DNA of 64,000 bases from Promethearchaeota archaeon. Its GTDB lineage: Archaea; Asgardarchaeota; Lokiarchaeia; Sigyniarchaeales; SOKP01. This document shows positions 38,069 through 47,672 of the stretch, one piece after another; positions within the stretch are counted from its first letter, which is position 1; each line of letters opens with the position of its first letter. The stretch is from NCBI GenBank assembly GCA_016839745.1, contig JAEOTS010000122.1:1-64000 (forward strand). Reading direction: 5' to 3'. Below the pieces are notes generated by a model. It was not told the DNA's origin. It did no database searches and saw nothing but the letters and a program-made list of their open reading frames with translations. The translations under genes and the position numbers were made by a program.

Positions 38069-38236
38069 ATGTCAGCAGAAGAACGTCAAGCAGTGGAATA
38101 TTTTAAGCAATGGATGGACCCCAATGGTGGAGGCCTTGCCCAATGGATCGAACATTTTTTAAATCAGGGCGATGAAGCTAAGCTAAGACAAATTAAAGAA
38201 GTTTATGATAAAATTAAAACTGTTTTTGGATTTTAA
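38069..38236 (+). CDS. small hypothetical protein upstream of helicase
   Basis: 55 codons, ATG at 38069 to TAA at 38236. The product is helical (MSAEERQAVEYFKQWM, then AKLRQIKEVYDKIKTVF). No family recognised and no strong ribosome site. It stands 49 bases before the helicase gene on the same strand. Protein-like amino-acid content and the helical pattern support it modestly. Confidence 0.5.
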   Translation: MSAEERQAVEYFKQWMDPNGGGLAQWIEHFLNQGDEAKLRQIKEVYDKIKTVFGF

Positions 38237-38285
38237 ATTCTGATTTTCTTATTTCAGCAATAAACTTAAGTTTTTTATAGGCTTA

Positions 38286-40964
38286 GTGATTTTTCTTTTG
38301 ATTACCATTTCTAGGGATTATTTTATAGTTTTTGACAAAAATTGGGATATTAAAAAAGAATTATCATTCAATGTTAACTTCTTTTATTTGAAATCTTTCA
38401 AGAAGAAAAATCAAACTTATTCTTATATAAAAAAACCTTTTTTCAGAGGCACTGTTCTCTTTGGATTAGACTTTAAAGATAGAATTCGTCCCGTTGGTTT
38501 TTCTAAACTTGAAAATGATGGAAATTTAGAGCCTATTAATCCTAGACTTCTTAAAAAATTTCTTATTGATAAAAAAAATAAATTTATCGCTTTTTCTAGC
38601 CAAACTAAACCCGAAGATTTCACACCAATTAAAGAAATGCTCAAGAATCTTCAATATGATCAAGATAATATCATAAATATGACTTTTTGCAAATCCTGCT
38701 TAGATAATAAAAAATTTACAATTCTAAATGAAAAATCCAAGATTAAATCGTTAAGGCATCAATTTATTTGTTCTGATTGTGCATTAGATGTTGTAGTAAA
38801 ACAAGTTCAAGTTGCAGGACTTATTTCTTCTGGTAAACTTAATCCGAAACTTAAAAATTTTTTTAATCACTTAATTTTAAAATTTCGGGACCTAAATAAA
38901 ATACTAAACTCTTTTAAGGTTGATTTCAATCCCGTAAAAAATAAAGAGATGACACTTTATGATATCGAAAAAAATCCACCAATTAGTAAGAAATATCTAA
39001 ATTATACGATTGATAACTTAGAAATCCCCAAAGATTTTAAGGAGTTACTAAAATCACTCAAAATTATGAGGTTATTGCCGATACAAGCAATCTCAATAGA
39101 AACAGGATTATTAAAAGAGCAAAAAAGTCAATTGGTTATGGCGCCGACATCAGCAGGTAAAACTCTAATTGGTGAGTTGGCAGGGATTTCAAGAGTTCTG
39201 AAAGATAATCGCAAATTGCTTTATCTAGTGCCTATCAGAGCGTTGGCAAGTTTAAGGACGGAAGAATTTAAAAATAAATATAAACCATTAAATTTGCAAA
39301 TAATAAAAAGAATAGGAGAATCTATATTAGAGAAGAAAGAAAAGGAAGATTTAGAAGAATTGATAAAGGCAGACATTATTATAGCTACTTATGAGGCTAT
39401 TGACTATATTTTAAGAAGTGGTAATAAAAATAATTTGGGATCCATTGGGACAATAATTATTGATGAAATTCAAACTTTGAGTGATCAGGAACGTGGATTT
39501 ATTTTAGATGGTTTAATAGCACGGCTAAAATCAATATTTAAGGGGATTCAATATTTATATTTAAGTGCTACAATAGGAGAACCAGTAGCTTTAGCTAAAA
39601 CATTAGATTGTGTTTTGATTAATTACAATAATAGACCCGTTCCAATCGAACGACATTTAGTACTATGTCTTAACGAAGCAATAAAACTTAAAAATATAAC
39701 AAAATTAGTGCGATCTGCTTACTTAGAAACCTCAACTTATGGATTTAAAGGCCAATCTATAATATTTACAAATTCAAGAAAAAAGTGCGAGTCTCTGACG
39801 ACTTATTTACAAAATAAGGGACTCAGAGTAAGATCTTACCATTCTGGATTAACTAATGAAGAGAGGTTGATAATAGAAAGGGAATTCCAGAATCAAACTA
39901 TTTCAGCAGTTGTAGCAACCGCAGCACTAGCTGCTGGTGTTGATTTACCTGCAAAACAGGTGATTTTCGAATCATTAACAATGGGTATAAACATATTAAC
40001 AGTCGCTGAATTTGAGCAAATGTTAGGAAGAGCTGGAAGGTTAAAAAAACACGACCTTGGATTGGTATATCTTCTAATTGAACCTGGAAAGATATATTCC
40101 CATAGAACAAAGGTTTCCGAAGAAAATATCGCCATTAACTTACTTAATGGAAAAATTAAAGATTATGAATTACATCCTGATGGGGATAAATCCCTAACTG
40201 AACTGCTCGCTTTTATCTCGATGTATAATGAAGGTATTGTAAGAGATAAGATATATAAATTTAATGAATATTTAATTAATTCTAACTATGAGCTAGAAGA
40301 ATTCTTGAAAAAGCTAACAAATTATCGACTTGTCCGCATAGAAAGCAATATTAAATATAGTGCTACATATTTAGGTCAATCTATAGCAAAATCCTTTCTA
40401 ACTGTTGAAAAAAGTTTGGAAATTGTTGAGATATTAAGAAAGAAAGAAAAAAAGATTATTGAAATTGTTCTTGAGTTAAAAGCACTAAAGAATGTATATT
40501 TAACAAAGAAAGTTGTTGCAGACTTGTCAAAGCACAGAGCAGCAAAATATTCCTCAAATAATTTCTTTAGCGCGAGCGTTCTTTCGCTCATGGATGCAAA
40601 CTATGTTAAGAAGAGAAAATCCTTTTCAGATGAATTTATAGAATATGTTGTAAAATGGACAGGAGAAATTTTTAATTGCGATTGTAAAGATAAACCTTAT
40701 TGTGAATGTGGGAGAATTAATCTAGAAAGGATAATTTTAAATTTACGGATTGAAAATAAGTTCTCAATTAGAGAGATTAGTGATTATCTCGAAGAGGAGC
40801 TAAAAATCTTAATCTATAAGGGAGATATCACGGATTATTTAGAAAATTTGATTTATTCTTTCGAAAGTGTACTAAATATTTCAAAAGGAATCTCTAATTT
40901 AGATCCCGATTATGAGAAGGAGCTATTAGATATACCCAATATTATTGAAAAAATTAGAAGTTGA
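38286..40964 (+). CDS. superfamily II helicase, COG1202-like (Ski2-type, archaeal)
   Basis: 892 residues. An N-terminal part of about 260 residues carries two CXXC pairs (FCKSC, ICSDC) and a zinc-binding look. The helicase core follows: Walker A APTSAGKT near 285, DEIQ near 393, SATIG, and GRAGR in motif VI. A C-terminal extension has CDCKDKPYCECG. This matches the archaea-specific COG1202 helicase group, of unknown role in DNA or RNA handling. The start used is GTG at 38286; a TTG four codons later is possible. Confidence 0.85.
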   Translation: MIFLLITISRDYFIVFDKNWDIKKELSFNVNFFYLKSFKKKNQTYSYIKKPFFRGTVLFGLDFKDRIRPVGFSKLENDGNLEPINPRLLKKFLIDKKNKFIAFSSQTKPEDFTPIKEMLKNLQYDQDNIINMTFCKSCLDNKKFTILNEKSKIKSLRHQFICSDCALDVVVKQVQVAGLISSGKLNPKLKNFFNHLILKFRDLNKILNSFKVDFNPVKNKEMTLYDIEKNPPISKKYLNYTIDNLEIPKDFKELLKSLKIMRLLPIQAISIETGLLKEQKSQLVMAPTSAGKTLIGELAGISRVLKDNRKLLYLVPIRALASLRTEEFKNKYKPLNLQIIKRIGESILEKKEKEDLEELIKADIIIATYEAIDYILRSGNKNNLGSIGTIIIDEIQTLSDQERGFILDGLIARLKSIFKGIQYLYLSATIGEPVALAKTLDCVLINYNNRPVPIERHLVLCLNEAIKLKNITKLVRSAYLETSTYGFKGQSIIFTNSRKKCESLTTYLQNKGLRVRSYHSGLTNEERLIIEREFQNQTISAVVATAALAAGVDLPAKQVIFESLTMGINILTVAEFEQMLGRAGRLKKHDLGLVYLLIEPGKIYSHRTKVSEENIAINLLNGKIKDYELHPDGDKSLTELLAFISMYNEGIVRDKIYKFNEYLINSNYELEEFLKKLTNYRLVRIESNIKYSATYLGQSIAKSFLTVEKSLEIVEILRKKEKKIIEIVLELKALKNVYLTKKVVADLSKHRAAKYSSNNFFSASVLSLMDANYVKKRKSFSDEFIEYVVKWTGEIFNCDCKDKPYCECGRINLERIILNLRIENKFSIREISDYLEEELKILIYKGDITDYLENLIYSFESVLNISKGISNLDPDYEKELLDIPNIIEKIRS

Positions 40965-41090
40965 TCTTTTTATTCAATTAAAAAAAAATTAATGGTAAAA
41001 ATTTAATAAATAAAATATTATTCGATAATTAATTAGTTGTTAAAATCTCTGGTAAATATTTAAGAATTAAAAACACATCTCTGTATCTAT

Positions 41091-42050
41091 ATGATTTACT
41101 CCATTTTTCTTTATCAAAGTCCAACAGGTTTATTGATATACGACAAGAGTTTCCAAGAGATCAGTTCTGGAAAGATGGAAATGTTTAGTGCTTTTTTTTC
41201 TGCAATAAAAACTTTTGTTTCTGAACTCGTATTAGGCGATTCGTTAGATCGTTCAAAAGAATTAACAAATATAGAATTAAAAGATTATATCGTTTTGGTT
41301 ACTTCCCTATCTAAAATTAAAGTTGATATGGTCATCATTGCCGATAAAGAAGATACAAAATCTATTAATAAAGTTATTCCAAAATTGATTAAACTATTAA
41401 ATAAATACGAGCAATTATTTCTTTCATGGGATGGGAATAGAGATGAATTAAAAATACTAGATCACCCACTAACAGAATTAATTGCAGCTAATATAAAAGT
41501 TGTAAGAAAATCTTTGCTGGAACATCCCGATCAAATGTTAAAATCAATTTGGGCTCATAAAAAGCAACTTTCAAGAGAAAATGTCGAAAACTTAATTCAA
41601 GAAAGAGATCTTATTATATATAAAATTGAAAATACTGCGAATCTTACTAGAAAAATAGCTATGTCTGAAACTGTAGTAGAATTATCAGAGAAATTAAAAG
41701 ACGAGACAACCTTTCTAAAATATCAAAAAGAAGTAAATAAATTAAAAAATGAAATAAAGGATGTAAAATTTAAATTGAACTATTATTTGGAAAAAACAAG
41801 AGAAGCTCTAAGCGAGGCTATTAAAAATTTAGATAATAAACCAATTCATCAAGGAGATTATAAAAATACCTATCTAAATTTGTATTCCTTTAGTACAAAA
41901 CTAAAATTGATAAAAGAAAACGGTTGGGAAATTTACCGGGAATTAGCAAGTAAACTCATTGAAAAAGATGCATTAAGTGATAGTAATCTTTCTGAACTTA
42001 TCCAGAATTTATTAAAAATGAGTTCTAATATAGAAGATTATTTGAATTAG
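41091..42050 (+). CDS. longin-like domain protein with helical C-terminus
   Basis: 319 residues. Residues 1 to about 115 fit a longin/roadblock-type fold: IFLYQSPTGLLIYDKSFQE, then GKMEMFSAFFSAIKTFVSEL, then IELKDYIVLVTS and VDMVIIADKED. Residues about 150-319 are charged helices that may form a coiled coil. Longin-like proteins act as scaffolds or GTPase partners in Asgard archaea and eukaryotes. The gene is convergent with the DRG-like GTPase gene (27 bases apart), whose upstream partner is another longin-like protein, so it may belong with that system. Confidence 0.65.
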   Translation: MIYSIFLYQSPTGLLIYDKSFQEISSGKMEMFSAFFSAIKTFVSELVLGDSLDRSKELTNIELKDYIVLVTSLSKIKVDMVIIADKEDTKSINKVIPKLIKLLNKYEQLFLSWDGNRDELKILDHPLTELIAANIKVVRKSLLEHPDQMLKSIWAHKKQLSRENVENLIQERDLIIYKIENTANLTRKIAMSETVVELSEKLKDETTFLKYQKEVNKLKNEIKDVKFKLNYYLEKTREALSEAIKNLDNKPIHQGDYKNTYLNLYSFSTKLKLIKENGWEIYRELASKLIEKDALSDSNLSELIQNLLKMSSNIEDYLN

Positions 42051-42077
42051 TAAAAAAAGTTTACATTGTTCTGTTAC

Positions 42078-43274
42078 TTATTTTATATGTAATTCGATTA
42101 TATCATTTTCTTTTAACTCGTAATCTAAACCAACTTTTTTCTTCTCTTGTCTAGCGTCCTTCCGAATAATTGTTGCGTAATCGAGTGATTCGAGGAAACT
42201 TCTGTGGATCTTTATAGCTACATTCCGCACTGTTGGGTGAATATTGTCAATTAATAGTGGTTTTTCAGCCACAACTCCCTTATGCATTGTATAAACCTTG
42301 ATTTTTCCTAAAAATTTTAATACAATTTTTCCAAAATCCTCAGGTATTTCCTTTTTGTTTACACTCGTTCCAATTACTAATGGAAATTGTTCTGAATAAT
42401 AATTTTCTAGTTCCAAAAAAGAATTTTTTGTAAGAGATAAGTCTCCCTTGGTCCCTAAGATAATAGATTTTTTGTATGTCATGGAAGGATTTAGTGTATC
42501 AACGACTTGTTCAAGATTTATCTTCCCAAAAACCTTAACAATGCCATTCCGTATGCCACCTGCTTTAGTTATTTCTTTAATTCTCTCAGTTAATTCTTCA
42601 ATGTTTTTATTTTCTTTAGCTTCGCTCGTTAAATAAAATACTTGAATCTTATTAGAACCTGTCTTCTCAATGGTAATTGGAGGTGGTGGAACATTAAGGC
42701 GTACATGGGATTCCTGTAATTCCTTTAATAGCAAATTCATTTGTTCTTTATAATTACGCGATAAGTCTATGCAAAAGCATATTAGATCGCAAGCTCTTAA
42801 TTGAGATATTATTTCTTTACCGTTTCCTATCCCATTTGCAGCCCCCTCCATAATTGAGGGCATATCAACAATTTGATAACGAACTTTATTATGTTCATAA
42901 ATACCAATTTCAGGAAGAGGAGTAAATTTACCTATCTTTTCTTTTGCAGCCCCGGTTAATAAATTCAGAAGGGATGTTTTCCCAACACCGGGAGAATGAT
43001 AGTCACTTATTAGAATTAGTTGGATTCCTTCTTTTTTTATTGAAAAAGGACTAACTTGTTTACCCATAGACTTAATGCGATTTTTTTGCGCTTCTTGTTC
43101 TCTTCTAAGTTTTGCAAGGCGCGATTTGTTTAGGGCGACTATTTTTTCAGTAGCTTTGTGTTTAGGAACTAAGGATAGATACTCTTCTAGACGCTTTATC
43201 TTTTCATCAATGGTAGTGGCTTCCAAATATTTTTGATATGCTGCTTGCGCTTCTGGTCCTATATTTGAACTCAT
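42078..43274 (-). CDS. DRG/OBG-like GTPase with TGS domain and altered P-loop
   Basis: 398 residues. The N-terminal helices (KATEKIVALNKSRLAKLRRE) match the DRG helical domain. The GTPase core has a P-loop HSPGVGKTS, where the first Gly/Ala is His93; switch II is DMPSIMEGAANGIG (DRG: DLPGIIEGA); the guanine motif is TKGD at 275-278. A TGS domain fills residues about 325-398. In DRG proteins the whole binds ribosomes or tRNA; here the changed P-loop and Gly-to-Ser switch may alter hydrolysis. It follows the longin-like gene by 28 bases, so they are one operon. Confidence 0.85.
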   Translation of the reverse strand: MSSNIGPEAQAAYQKYLEATTIDEKIKRLEEYLSLVPKHKATEKIVALNKSRLAKLRREQEAQKNRIKSMGKQVSPFSIKKEGIQLILISDYHSPGVGKTSLLNLLTGAAKEKIGKFTPLPEIGIYEHNKVRYQIVDMPSIMEGAANGIGNGKEIISQLRACDLICFCIDLSRNYKEQMNLLLKELQESHVRLNVPPPPITIEKTGSNKIQVFYLTSEAKENKNIEELTERIKEITKAGGIRNGIVKVFGKINLEQVVDTLNPSMTYKKSIILGTKGDLSLTKNSFLELENYYSEQFPLVIGTSVNKKEIPEDFGKIVLKFLGKIKVYTMHKGVVAEKPLLIDNIHPTVRNVAIKIHRSFLESLDYATIIRKDARQEKKKVGLDYELKENDIIELHIK

Positions 43275-43302
43275 TAAAAAAAGCCAACTCTTAAAAAATA
43301 AT

Positions 43303-43758
43303 TTAGAAAATCGATCGAAACCTATCTTCTGTTTTTAGTTTTAAATCTCCTATAATTTTATCAATTCTGGCTTCAAAATTCTTGAAAAATTTTTCTTTTT
43401 TCGAAAAAATATCGTTAAGAGAGTATCTATTTAGAAAATGAGAATTAACTTCACTTAACTGTTTTTTGACGATACTTGAATCCGTTTCTTTCTCAGTTAT
43501 AGCAAAGGAAATTAATGGCTGCTTATTTAATTCATCGCTTGGTAAAGATATTAAATCGCAATAGCAAACTAGTTTAAAAGAGGCTAAAGATATAACATTT
43601 ATATCATCTCCAAACACTTCTGATGTAAAACTTTCGAGTGCAGAGAGAAATCCTGCTCTTAATTCTGGATCTAAACCTACTCCTGTATCAGAATCGTAGT
43701 ATTTTATATTCAAAAGGTTTCGTATACCTAAATTTATGCCAAGTTCTAAAATAGCCAT
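43303..43758 (-). CDS. longin-like protein, partner gene of the DRG-like GTPase
   Basis: 151 residues. The N-terminal 110 match the longin-like pattern seen at 41.1 kb: LDPELRAGFLSALESFTSEV, then INVISLASFKLVCYCD, then ISFAITEKETDS. A C-terminal helix follows. The gene directly precedes the DRG-like GTPase, 28 bases away on the same strand. A small scaffold or GTPase-regulating role is inferred from fold and neighbourhood. Confidence 0.65.
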   Translation of the reverse strand: MAILELGINLGIRNLLNIKYYDSDTGVGLDPELRAGFLSALESFTSEVFGDDINVISLASFKLVCYCDLISLPSDELNKQPLISFAITEKETDSSIVKKQLSEVNSHFLNRYSLNDIFSKKEKFFKNFEARIDKIIGDLKLKTEDRFRSIF

Positions 43759-43872
43759 CTTTCAATGTGAGTCAATTTTTAATCCTAACCTTATAAGGTT
43801 GTAAGTATATTTAATAATTTCACTTTAGATTATTTGTTTTTTTTTGATAAATAATTCGTCATATTAAGAGGA

Positions 43873-44730
43873 TTACAGCTTAAAGTGGTTTTTATAGGTA
43901 AAGAATGTGTTTTGGAGTAAAAAGCTTACTGTCATCGGTCCAACACCCCCCGGATTTGGAGTAATCCAGGAGCACTTGTCAAAAACTCCTTGATAATCAA
44001 CGTCTCCACATGTTTTTCCATTTACTTTACTGATACCCACATCTATTATAACCACACCTTCTTTTATTTTTTCTTTAGTGATGAAGTTTGGTTGACCGAC
44101 AGCGGTTATTAAAATGTCTGCATTCATAATGTAATCATTTATATTTACCGTTGATGTGTGACAAATTGATACTGTTGCGTTTCTTTTTAAAAGCATGAAA
44201 AATAATGGTTTTCCAACTAAATTTGATCGGTTTATAATAACAGCATGTTTTCCCTTGATTTCTATATTATAGTACTCTAGAAGCGCTATAATCCCTTTTG
44301 GAGTACAAGGCACGAGATCTTCATTGTAGTCAAACAATTTGCCCCTATTGATTGGATGAAGCCCATCTACATCCTTTAGAGGACTGATTATTTCATTAAA
44401 ATCTTTAGTGAAAGGTTTTAATTTTTTTGGAAGAGGTTGTTGCAATATTATCCCATGAATGGTGTTATCTGCGTTTAACCTTTCAATTTCATTTATTAAC
44501 GCTTCTTTTGTAATAGCTTGCTTTAAATTTACTAAAATTGATTCAATTCCAATTTCAGTGCACCTTCTTCTTTTTATGTTTAAATATAATTCCGACGCAG
44601 GATCATTACCAACTAGAACACCCGCTAATTTCGGTTTTACACCAGTTTTTTCTGAAATCAATTTTATTTTCTTTTCTAATTCAAAATTTAATTTCTGTGA
44701 TAATTCTTTACCATCTAATATTTTTCCCAT
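43873..44730 (-). CDS. folD: bifunctional methylene-THF dehydrogenase/cyclohydrolase
   Basis: 285 residues, normal for FolD. The enzyme turns 5,10-methylene-THF into 10-formyl-THF. The active-site stretch ELYLNIKRRRCTEIGIES holds the catalytic Lys53, IILQQPLPK and the ending NPGGVGPMTVSFLLQ are family signatures, and the NADP site includes INRSNLVGKPL. The product feeds PurH, which is encoded 10 kb away. Folate-type FolD is absent from many methanogens and probably reflects bacterial ancestry. Confidence 0.95.
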   Translation of the reverse strand: MGKILDGKELSQKLNFELEKKIKLISEKTGVKPKLAGVLVGNDPASELYLNIKRRRCTEIGIESILVNLKQAITKEALINEIERLNADNTIHGIILQQPLPKKLKPFTKDFNEIISPLKDVDGLHPINRGKLFDYNEDLVPCTPKGIIALLEYYNIEIKGKHAVIINRSNLVGKPLFFMLLKRNATVSICHTSTVNINDYIMNADILITAVGQPNFITKEKIKEGVVIIDVGISKVNGKTCGDVDYQGVFDKCSWITPNPGGVGPMTVSFLLQNTFFTYKNHFKL

Positions 44731-44843
44731 AATAATCTTGACTTTTCAAGTGATAAACTTAATTTTAATCAAATATATGTAAAACAAGGTATTCATTGAA
44801 ATAAATAAGTATTATTATATGCTTATTAAATGATAAAAAAAGT

Positions 44844-45953
44844 TTAAATTCTTCTCCTACGCAAAATTAAGTAAACAACTAATACGATTACTCCTATAAC
44901 TGTAAGTACAATAATCAAGATTAAAAAATTAAGCTCGACCATGAAAATATCTTCGTTCAATAAATCTAGCGATCCAAGGATTTGTAAAATTTTGAAAGCA
45001 GAATAGGATGTACTAATAGAAGAGAGTCTTTGATTGATATCTTCATTCCAATCACTAAAACCACCATCGAGAAAACTTTGATGTTCTAATACCCAATTGG
45101 AAGTTGCGACTCTATTTAATTCAGTCTCGTCTATTAATCTAATTCCTTCAACGCAGAGGTATGTACTACTTAATAATGGAGTTTTAGCGTATAAATCAGG
45201 TAAATAACCACCGTAGTGTTCAAGATTATTAGAGTCTCCGATATAATGTGATTTAAAGTAATTTAAAGTTGCAGTTTGATTAGCTAAATCATTTATTGAA
45301 CCTAATTCACTAAATAAATTAACCGCAAAATATGTAGTAGTCAATGTAGATGATAAAGATTGGTTTCCTCCATACCCTCCGTCTGTATTATTGCACGATA
45401 ATACCCAAGTTTTATGGATTGTTTCATTTTCAACCGGTTCATCGATTATGGTAAATATATTATATATATAGTAAGTTGAAGCCATGTTTGCAGCATTAGA
45501 TATGTTTGTAGGACTAAAGCCACCTCCGATCTGAATGGTGTCATTTATGTACGTATAAATTTGATCACGTAAAACTGAATTTAAAGAAGTTTCTAGGGAT
45601 TCCAGCATGTTTAATGTTTCTAAAAGATAGTATATTTGGTAGATATCAATTTCTCCTGTCTCAAACATAGTTCGAATTTGTTCTTGTAAGTAAGCCTTTA
45701 AACCAGTTATACCAACGCTTCTAATCTCCTCAAATAAGACTTCAATAAGATAAGCATTATAAAAGTCCAAAATTTCTATTGCGTTAGCTGTGTCTTGGGG
45801 TGATATGCCAAAACTTTCGTTTGCTTTTTGATTTTCGTAAATAAAATCGACTAAATGACTCTGACGGGTTTTTGCTAATGCTATTGGTGTAATACTTAGC
45901 ATTAAAGTAATTAATAATAAAGCAAATGTTAAATTCCGAACTCTGTTTTTCAA
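44844..45953 (-). CDS. surface-anchored prenyltransferase/cyclase-like alpha-alpha repeat protein
   Basis: 369 residues. An N-terminal signal sequence (residues about 8-27, hydrophobic, ending ALA) and a C-terminal helix with RRRR on its inner side (about 340-369) predict an outward-facing anchored protein. The middle has repeats with glycine-rich turns: FSPTNIS, NTDGGYGGNQSLSSTLTTTY, HYGGYLPDLY and LDGGFSDW, as in the toroid folds of prenyltransferase beta subunits and squalene cyclases. The zinc ligands of true prenyltransferases are not evident. The role is unknown; binding of peptides or lipids outside is possible. Confidence 0.7.
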   Translation of the reverse strand: MKNRVRNLTFALLLITLMLSITPIALAKTRQSHLVDFIYENQKANESFGISPQDTANAIEILDFYNAYLIEVLFEEIRSVGITGLKAYLQEQIRTMFETGEIDIYQIYYLLETLNMLESLETSLNSVLRDQIYTYINDTIQIGGGFSPTNISNAANMASTYYIYNIFTIIDEPVENETIHKTWVLSCNNTDGGYGGNQSLSSTLTTTYFAVNLFSELGSINDLANQTATLNYFKSHYIGDSNNLEHYGGYLPDLYAKTPLLSSTYLCVEGIRLIDETELNRVATSNWVLEHQSFLDGGFSDWNEDINQRLSSISTSYSAFKILQILGSLDLLNEDIFMVELNFLILIIVLTVIGVIVLVVYLILRRRRI

Positions 45954-46099
45954 TTAAAAAAAAACCCCAATCTGGTTTTAACTAAATTTTAATTTTTTAA
46001 ATTTAACGTGTAATTAAAAATTAACGATCTTTTGAGTTTTTAGTTAGATTATCATGTAAACTATAATAAAAATTAGAAATAAATTGATCAAAGTTTGAT

Positions 46100-47626
46100 C
46101 TAAAAAATATCGCTAATATTCTTATATAACGCAGCACTATTGGATTGAAATTCTTCGTGGGTTACAAATAGATTTTGAAAGCTCGGCAAGCTCCCGAGTA
46201 TACTAGCGCCATTAAATATAGCAAACTGTAAGTTTTCTGGTACGAAGAATCTTACTACCTCTTCCGATGACTCGTAAAAACCAGAAAATTCTCTAGCAGG
46301 TGGAGTATTCTTAACGATCTCAGGAGGTACCTCTGGTATCTCTGTTAATGGAAAACTTTTTCCACAATAAGGACAAAAAATCGAATCTTCATCTTCAACT
46401 TTCTTTTTGCAATTAGGGCAAATTCTCTTTCCTTTTTCACTTTTAGAATTTGTGCCTAGTTTAATGCTTCCAATTGAAAGCTCGGGTAAAATCATTCTAC
46501 CATTACAAGACGGACAGAACTCTTTACCATCAGTTAGATCTACTAACGTACCACAATGTGGACAAGTATCTTCCTTCTTCTGTGATTTTTCTTTTAATTT
46601 CATTTTTTGCCTTTCTTCCCGTGAGGCTTTCACAATCTTAGGTTTTGGTATTTTTCCCAGCTGTGGGATTAATTGTGCTAGTTCAGATCGTAGTCTCTCT
46701 TCAAATCCAGAATATGAAAGATTTCCACCCGATATCATAATATGTGAAAGAAGATCGCTCCAATAATATTTGTCAATTCCTTGCAAGCTATTTATAACCG
46801 CTTGTGGAATGTTAAGGATATTATACCCTAATAAGTTAGGTTTAAATAATACTTCTGGTGCTTCATGGAAGATATAATTTGGTATATTAATATTAGATCC
46901 ATCTGGCATTGTAAAACTAAAACTATCATCTAACTTTGGAGGGTGTTCAGGATCTAAAGCGAAAAAGCAGTTTTTTTCTTTGATATCTTTAATTATTTCG
47001 TCGACTGCACTTGATTCAATATTAATACCTTCTCTCATAAGTAAATTCTTTAAATGTTGATTTACATCTGTACCAGCTAAAGTTAATTTTTGCACCGATT
47101 GATCAACAATTTCTCCACTCAGAATGGGGCATACCCAAGTGATTCCATCTCCACTCTCTATAACTGTACCAGTTGTTAACCCTACACTAAATAAAGACAG
47201 TATAGGGGTAGGAATCATTATTAAACTTCTGACTTTATGGGTTTCATATAAAACTCGAGCAATATATTCCTTAGTCTCCCGCTGGACAAACGGAGGTTCA
47301 GTGTATAGCACTGGATAATTAGTAAGATTTTCAATTCTTAATAGCGAATAGAAAATATAATTTAAGATTTCATAATAATCGTTCCAATCCATTATTGCAC
47401 CCCGTTCGATAGGGTGTTTTATTTTTAGAACTCCTCGCATTTTTGAAGCGTCTGATCCGATATATATATTTCGGGCGCCAACATCAACCATTACAGCTTT
47501 ATATTTTTCAGTACCGGTGATGGTGGGGAAAACAAACCTAGGACTAGGCTCTCCCGCGAAACCTATCTTAGTGTAGGCTGAACCAATGTCGACGATAATC
47601 GGGGTTCCCGGTAATGGTACTGCCAT
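46100..47626 (-). CDS. actin-related protein with two inserted zinc ribbons
   Basis: 508 residues, about 130 longer than actin. The actin parts are clear: DIGSAYTKIGFAGE (phosphate loop 1), ESGDGITW (phosphate loop 2, 157-164), ISGGNLSYSGFEERLRSEL (adenosine region), and a C-terminal FNGASILGSLPSFQ, equal to WIGGSILASLSTFQ. Between residues about 325 and 462 lies an insert with two zinc ribbons: C355/C358/C371/C374 and C403/C406/C418/C421. The hydrolysis residues Gln137 and His161 of actin are replaced by Thr140 and Trp164. So it may bind ATP but hydrolyse it poorly, and the ribbons may bind partner proteins or nucleic acid. Confidence 0.88.
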   Translation of the reverse strand: MAVPLPGTPIIVDIGSAYTKIGFAGEPSPRFVFPTITGTEKYKAVMVDVGARNIYIGSDASKMRGVLKIKHPIERGAIMDWNDYYEILNYIFYSLLRIENLTNYPVLYTEPPFVQRETKEYIARVLYETHKVRSLIMIPTPILSLFSVGLTTGTVIESGDGITWVCPILSGEIVDQSVQKLTLAGTDVNQHLKNLLMREGINIESSAVDEIIKDIKEKNCFFALDPEHPPKLDDSFSFTMPDGSNINIPNYIFHEAPEVLFKPNLLGYNILNIPQAVINSLQGIDKYYWSDLLSHIMISGGNLSYSGFEERLRSELAQLIPQLGKIPKPKIVKASREERQKMKLKEKSQKKEDTCPHCGTLVDLTDGKEFCPSCNGRMILPELSIGSIKLGTNSKSEKGKRICPNCKKKVEDEDSIFCPYCGKSFPLTEIPEVPPEIVKNTPPAREFSGFYESSEEVVRFFVPENLQFAIFNGASILGSLPSFQNLFVTHEEFQSNSAALYKNISDIF

Positions 47627-47662
47627 GCTTGATCAATTAAATTTTTTAAAGGTTTATGTTCT

Positions 47663-47672
47663 TTTATATAAA
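47663..47672 (-). promoter_or_regulatory. TATA box of the actin-related protein gene
   Basis: On the minus strand the site reads TTTATATAA and lies about 37-46 bases upstream of the ATG at 47626. That places the transcription start 10-20 bases before the ATG, a normal archaeal promoter geometry. Confidence 0.45.
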
